From NCBI RefSeq assembly GCF_009725235.1, contig NZ_WJFC01000034.1:1-64000 (forward strand): a stretch of 64,000 nucleotides of DNA, in the 5' to 3' direction. Every line of letters starts with the position of its first letter. The first letter of the stretch is position 1. Positions 63,495 to 64,000 of the stretch are shown piece by piece. Origin of the DNA: Scytonema sp. UIC 10036. Its GTDB lineage: Bacteria > Cyanobacteriota > Cyanobacteriia > Cyanobacteriales > Nostocaceae. The position numbers were made by a program, and so were the translations under genes. Under the pieces are notes generated by a model that was given only the letters and a program-made list of their open reading frames with translations, searched no databases and had not been told where the DNA came from.

Positions 63495-63839
63495 ATGTCA
63501 CCTTACGAAGAAAATATTCTGACATTTATTTATGTAATCAAAAACCAACCTGAGCTATTAACTACAGAAGACTGTACTGATGTACTAGAATTGCTGCTAA
63601 ACCTCCCAGATGATGTTGAAGAAATTTCAAATGCAATCGCCCTCTGGTACGAAACCCGTCCGAAAATTCTAGATGCTATCCTCCAGGTACCAATTGAAGA
63701 TTTAGACAGTTTAAGAGCAGCGGGCGGTCGCAGTACACCCATGACTGCTGCAGAAAGCAAGGAGTTGATTGAAAACTCAGTTACTGAGAGTAGCAAGTCA
63801 AATCAGTCAGATTCGTCATCTCAACCGAAAAAAGGATAA
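63495..63839 (+). CDS. CATRA-associated small protein (CATASP-like)
   Basis: The 114-aa acidic protein reads MSPYEENILTFIYVIKNQPE, LELLLNLPDDVEEISNAIAL, WYETRPKILDAILQVPIEDL, then SLRAAGGRSTPMTAAESKEL and a polar tail. I recognise the sequence LPDD-[x]-I-AIA-W followed by PGG/AGG-TP-T-E-KELIEN as that of the small protein described with CATRA/CHAT systems. It should act with the CATRA-like and CHAT proteins, perhaps as inhibitor or adaptor. GGAG stands 8-12 nt before the ATG. Assignment is from memory of the family and context. Confidence 0.6.
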   Translation: MSPYEENILTFIYVIKNQPELLTTEDCTDVLELLLNLPDDVEEISNAIALWYETRPKILDAILQVPIEDLDSLRAAGGRSTPMTAAESKELIENSVTESSKSNQSDSSSQPKKG

Positions 63840-64000
63840 TGGCTTGTGAGGTAATAGACAAAGATGATAAATTGATTCATAATAGCTTAAAAGTCTTTAT
63901 GGTTCATTTAAATAATTAGCCATCAGGCGGGATAGGAGTAAGATAGTTTTCACAATAAGTCTTAAATGTTCGGTAAAAAAGTAAGTGTAGATCTAAGAGA
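63840..64000. other. Window end, nothing called
   Basis: A 26-codon frame (ATG 63839, overlapping the preceding stop) is too short to support. No other feature is visible. Confidence 0.4.

Noticed and set aside
63839..63919. 26-codon frame overlapping the stop of the CATASP-like gene
   Set aside because: The TAATG overlap is suggestive, but the peptide is too short and shows no family features.

Overview
The window comes from a filamentous, probably heterocyst-forming cyanobacterium (Nostocales-like). Signs seen directly: very frequent GCGATCGC (HIP1) sites, many 7-nt short tandem repeats between genes (families such as CCAAAAT, GTTAGTT/GTTAGTG, GTCATTT/GTCAAGT), and a housekeeping set typical of the group (glyS, murD, miaE, a group-2 sigma factor of SigC type, a furA-like gene convergent with a cell-wall-binding gene, gpsA, lipA, tRNA-Pro).

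Layout. 1-1420: an EAD1-type effector-associated gene, cut by the window edge, overlapping the wreck of a CHAT-family gene. 1.9-5.7 kb: glyS and murD; murD carries an in-frame array of the 7-nt repeat. 5.7-7.8 kb: gene debris (a Uma2 tail and an opposite-strand fragment) and small unknown genes. 7.8-11.6 kb: a membrane-anchored beta-propeller-like protein and a permease/TIGR03943 pair. 12.1-16.7 kb: two tandem CBS-pair histidine kinases, the second degenerate, then a GNAT acetyltransferase and miaE. 17.2-22.1 kb: a degraded restriction/DISARM-like island (helicase, adenine methylase, DrmD-like N-terminus, all broken) with copies of the 5' end of a DUF3291 gene at both sides. 22-32.4 kb: VOC protein, ZIP transporter, MDR oxidoreductase, a secreted purple-acid-phosphatase-like protein, an HtrA protease, a GAF histidine kinase and a peptidoglycan-binding protein. 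32.4-37.1 kb: furA, sigC, gpsA, lipA, tRNA-Pro(CGG).

37.4-64 kb is an accessory/conflict region. It starts with a DUF262 gene interrupted by one in-frame TAA, followed 16 nt later by a RelA/SpoT-domain gene. Next come two copies of a RelB/RelE-like toxin-antitoxin pair (one toxin truncated), an AlbA/Schlafen-type ATP-binding protein, a 66-bp minisatellite, and a PIN/DUF433 toxin-antitoxin pair.

The main feature, 45.0-63.8 kb, is an array of TPR-CHAT (caspase-like) proteins. It has four full-length genes with intact His/Cys dyads, one TPR-less CHAT reading frame and one 3' fragment, with a ParE-type toxin-antitoxin pair inserted. It is accompanied by a 537-aa coiled-coil protein that resembles the CATRA class and a 114-aa protein that resembles the CATRA-associated small protein. 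A decayed copy of the 537-aa gene lies downstream of the third CHAT gene, and matching 27-nt flanks show that a [TPR-CHAT + CATRA-like] unit was duplicated. I infer a CATRA/CHAT conflict system that expands its effectors by local duplication; substrates and triggers cannot be read from the sequence.
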